Made by a program: the position numbers and the translations under genes
Notes under the pieces: generated by a model
What the model was told of the DNA's origin: nothing
What the model saw: only the letters and a program-made list of their open reading frames with translations
Database searches by the model: none
Part shown: positions 8,164 to 9,408 of the stretch, one piece after another
Layout of the letters: each line of letters starts with the position of its first letter
How positions within the stretch are numbered: position 1 is the first letter of the stretch
Assembly (NCBI GenBank): GCA_900321905.1
Contig: ONXZ01000118.1
Coordinates: 1 to 9,408, forward strand
Direction: 5' to 3'
Origin: an uncultured Eubacteriales bacterium
GTDB taxonomy: Bacteria > Bacillota > Clostridia > Oscillospirales > Acutalibacteraceae
DNA: 9,408 nucleotides

Positions 8164-9081
8164 ATGAAATTTTTTAAGCATAGAGGGGATTTTTATATTC
8201 CAAAATCCTCATATAAAAGCAGCAAGGAAGCACGGATCTTGCGCATATTGCTGGTGTTTATTGTAATTTTCACTGCAGTATTTCTTGTAATGCTTTCGCG
8301 TAACTATTCGTCAGCGTCGGAATTTTTCGGCAAGGGCGAAGTAACTGTAACCGAGGAGGACGTTACAGACGAGGTTCTGCCTGAAATTGAGGGCAAAACT
8401 AATTTTTTGATTTTTGAAACCGATGATTTTGAACAGTCAATTCACTATATTTACCTTTTGCAGGCAGATAAAACAGGTAAGGCATATAAATTCTGTTCCC
8501 TGTCGCCAAAAACCGTTATTGGCAAAGAAAAACTGATTGATATTTACAGAGCGGGTGGCGGCGCGTCTATGCAAACAAAGTTAATGGAATACCTCGGCGT
8601 GCAGATTGATTACTTTGTTGCGTTTCAAAACTCAAATTTTGTCAATTTCTGCGACAGGCTCGGCACGTTTAACTGCCCTGTAAGTAATGAAATCAGATTC
8701 AGCGGCGGCGAGAGTGACGACAAATATACTATCCATATCAAAGAGGGCGACGAAACGCTCGACGCTAAGAATTTTTCAAATCTTCTGCGCTACTACGCTG
8801 ACGAAAAAAAGAACTTAGCCCTGCAAAACGAAGTGCTTATGCACGCATACACAAGCCTTTTCAACGCTGAAAATTTTGAGGACAGCGAGTCAATTTTCAG
8901 GCTGCTGATTAAGTCGTCAACAACCAACATTACCGTGCGTAATTTTGAAAACGGCAAAGACGCGCTCATGGTTTTTTGCAAAATGAATACCGAAATTACA
9001 GTTTACAACACGGAAGTTAAGTACGAAAAAAATAAACTCACCCAGGATTCAATCAAAAATATAAAAGGCTACTTTAGTTAA
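8164..9081 (+). CDS. Membrane-anchored LytR-CpsA-Psr (LCP)-like protein lacking usual catalytic residues
   Basis: The 305-residue protein has a basic cytoplasmic N-terminus, one transmembrane helix (about 28-45, [18 protein letters not shown]) and an extracytoplasmic domain. From about residue 79 the layout follows the LCP fold: a first strand (NFLIFETDD), a strand-turn-strand with [18 protein letters not shown] (96-113), then [28 protein letters not shown] (140-167), which matches the common LGxxIDYYVxVxxxxFxxxVDxLGG pattern. Classical LCP enzymes transfer wall polymers to peptidoglycan and need Arg/Asp residues in motifs like RSDT and IPRDT. Here the latter reads LSPKT (113-117) and the former is not recognisable, so transferase activity is doubtful. 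The C-terminal third is not recognised. GGAG at 8153-8156 sets the start. folE begins 11 nt after the stop. The LCP assignment is by eye and moderately sure. Confidence 0.7.
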   Translation: MKFFKHRGDFYIPKSSYKSSKEARILRILLVFIVIFTAVFLVMLSRNYSSASEFFGKGEVTVTEEDVTDEVLPEIEGKTNFLIFETDDFEQSIHYIYLLQADKTGKAYKFCSLSPKTVIGKEKLIDIYRAGGGASMQTKLMEYLGVQIDYFVAFQNSNFVNFCDRLGTFNCPVSNEIRFSGGESDDKYTIHIKEGDETLDAKNFSNLLRYYADEKKNLALQNEVLMHAYTSLFNAENFEDSESIFRLLIKSSTTNITVRNFENGKDALMVFCKMNTEITVYNTEVKYEKNKLTQDSIKNIKGYFS

Positions 9082-9092
9082 GAGGAATAAAA

Positions 9093-9408
9093 ATGATTAC
9101 ACCTGAAAACAAAGAGATTATCAAAAAAGCAGTACGCGACATACTTATAGCAGTCGGTGAAAACCCTGACAGAGCGGGACTTGTTGAAACTCCGCAGCGT
9201 GTTGCCAATATGTACGAGGAGATGTTTTGCGGTCTTGACGAAGACCCTAAACGTCACCTTAAAATGTTTGACGAAAAGTCTAATGACGAGATGGTTATCG
9301 TACGCGATATTCCGTTTTCCTCAATGTGCGAACACCATCTTTTGCCGTTTGTTGGCAAGGCGCATATAGCATACATACCGAGCGATAATAAAATTATAGG
9401 GCTTTCAA
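9093..9408 (+). CDS. folE: GTP cyclohydrolase I, N-terminal 105 residues (3' end outside window)
   Basis: FolE converts GTP to 7,8-dihydroneopterin triphosphate, the first step of tetrahydrofolate synthesis and of the queuosine/preQ0 route. The visible part shows [20 protein letters not shown] (21-40), the typical GTP-CH-I N-terminal motif. [10 protein letters not shown] follows (77-86) with zinc ligand Cys79 and His81/His82, and then [18 protein letters not shown], where the window ends. The second conserved zinc-binding Cys would lie beyond the edge. AGAGG at 9081-9085 sets the start. The gene probably shares the transcript of the LCP-like gene upstream. Type IA is favoured by the CEHH motif; function is well supported. 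Confidence 0.95.
   Translation, partial: MITPENKEIIKKAVRDILIAVGENPDRAGLVETPQRVANMYEEMFCGLDEDPKRHLKMFDEKSNDEMVIVRDIPFSSMCEHHLLPFVGKAHIAYIPSDNKIIGLS

Overview
The window is the replication-origin region of a low-to-moderate GC Firmicute, most likely a gut-type Clostridia of the Ruminococcaceae/Oscillospiraceae kind. This rests on the order dnaA-dnaN-S4-recF-remB-gyrB-gyrA, Gram-positive Shine-Dalgarno sequences, and protein style such as the Gyr[11 protein letters not shown] motif and GyrB PLWGKMLN. The genus is not identifiable by eye.

Layout: from about 7950 down to base 1, everything is on the minus strand in replication-gene order: dnaA (6610-7947), an origin-like intergenic region (6342-6609), dnaN (5229-6341), a small S4-domain gene that is frameshifted as given (4999-5239), recF (3927-5012), remB (3575-3808), gyrB (1554-3554) and gyrA (1-1401, 3' end outside the window). 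To the right, beyond a very AT-rich divergent promoter region (7948-8163), transcription runs on the plus strand: a membrane-anchored LytR-CpsA-Psr-like protein lacking the usual catalytic residues (8164-9081), then folE (9093-9408, 3' end outside the window).

How it works together: DnaA binds repeats on both sides of its own gene, opens the origin and regulates itself. DnaN clamps the polymerase, RecF acts in gap repair, and GyrA2B2 removes supercoils ahead of the forks. RemB is a small regulator that commonly sits in this cluster.

The most unusual content is a pair of ~120-bp intergenic palindromes, one between gyrB and gyrA (1427-1544) and one between recF and remB (3813-3933). Each has two long inverted arms made of degenerate 7-nt repeats (CAGTATC-type in one, CAGTTAG-type in the other). 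They flank a shared core in the same orientation: a 6-bp hairpin with covarying base pairs, an (A)ATTATAATTG palindrome and a CCGACA motif. They look like two members of a dispersed element family whose arm repeats have diverged while the architecture stayed. Other points of note are variant DnaA boxes (TTTTNAACA) paired with a DnaA whose DNA-binding residues differ from the canonical set, a frameshift at a CGGGCGG word in the S4 gene, and a natural Ala at the quinolone-determining position of GyrA.
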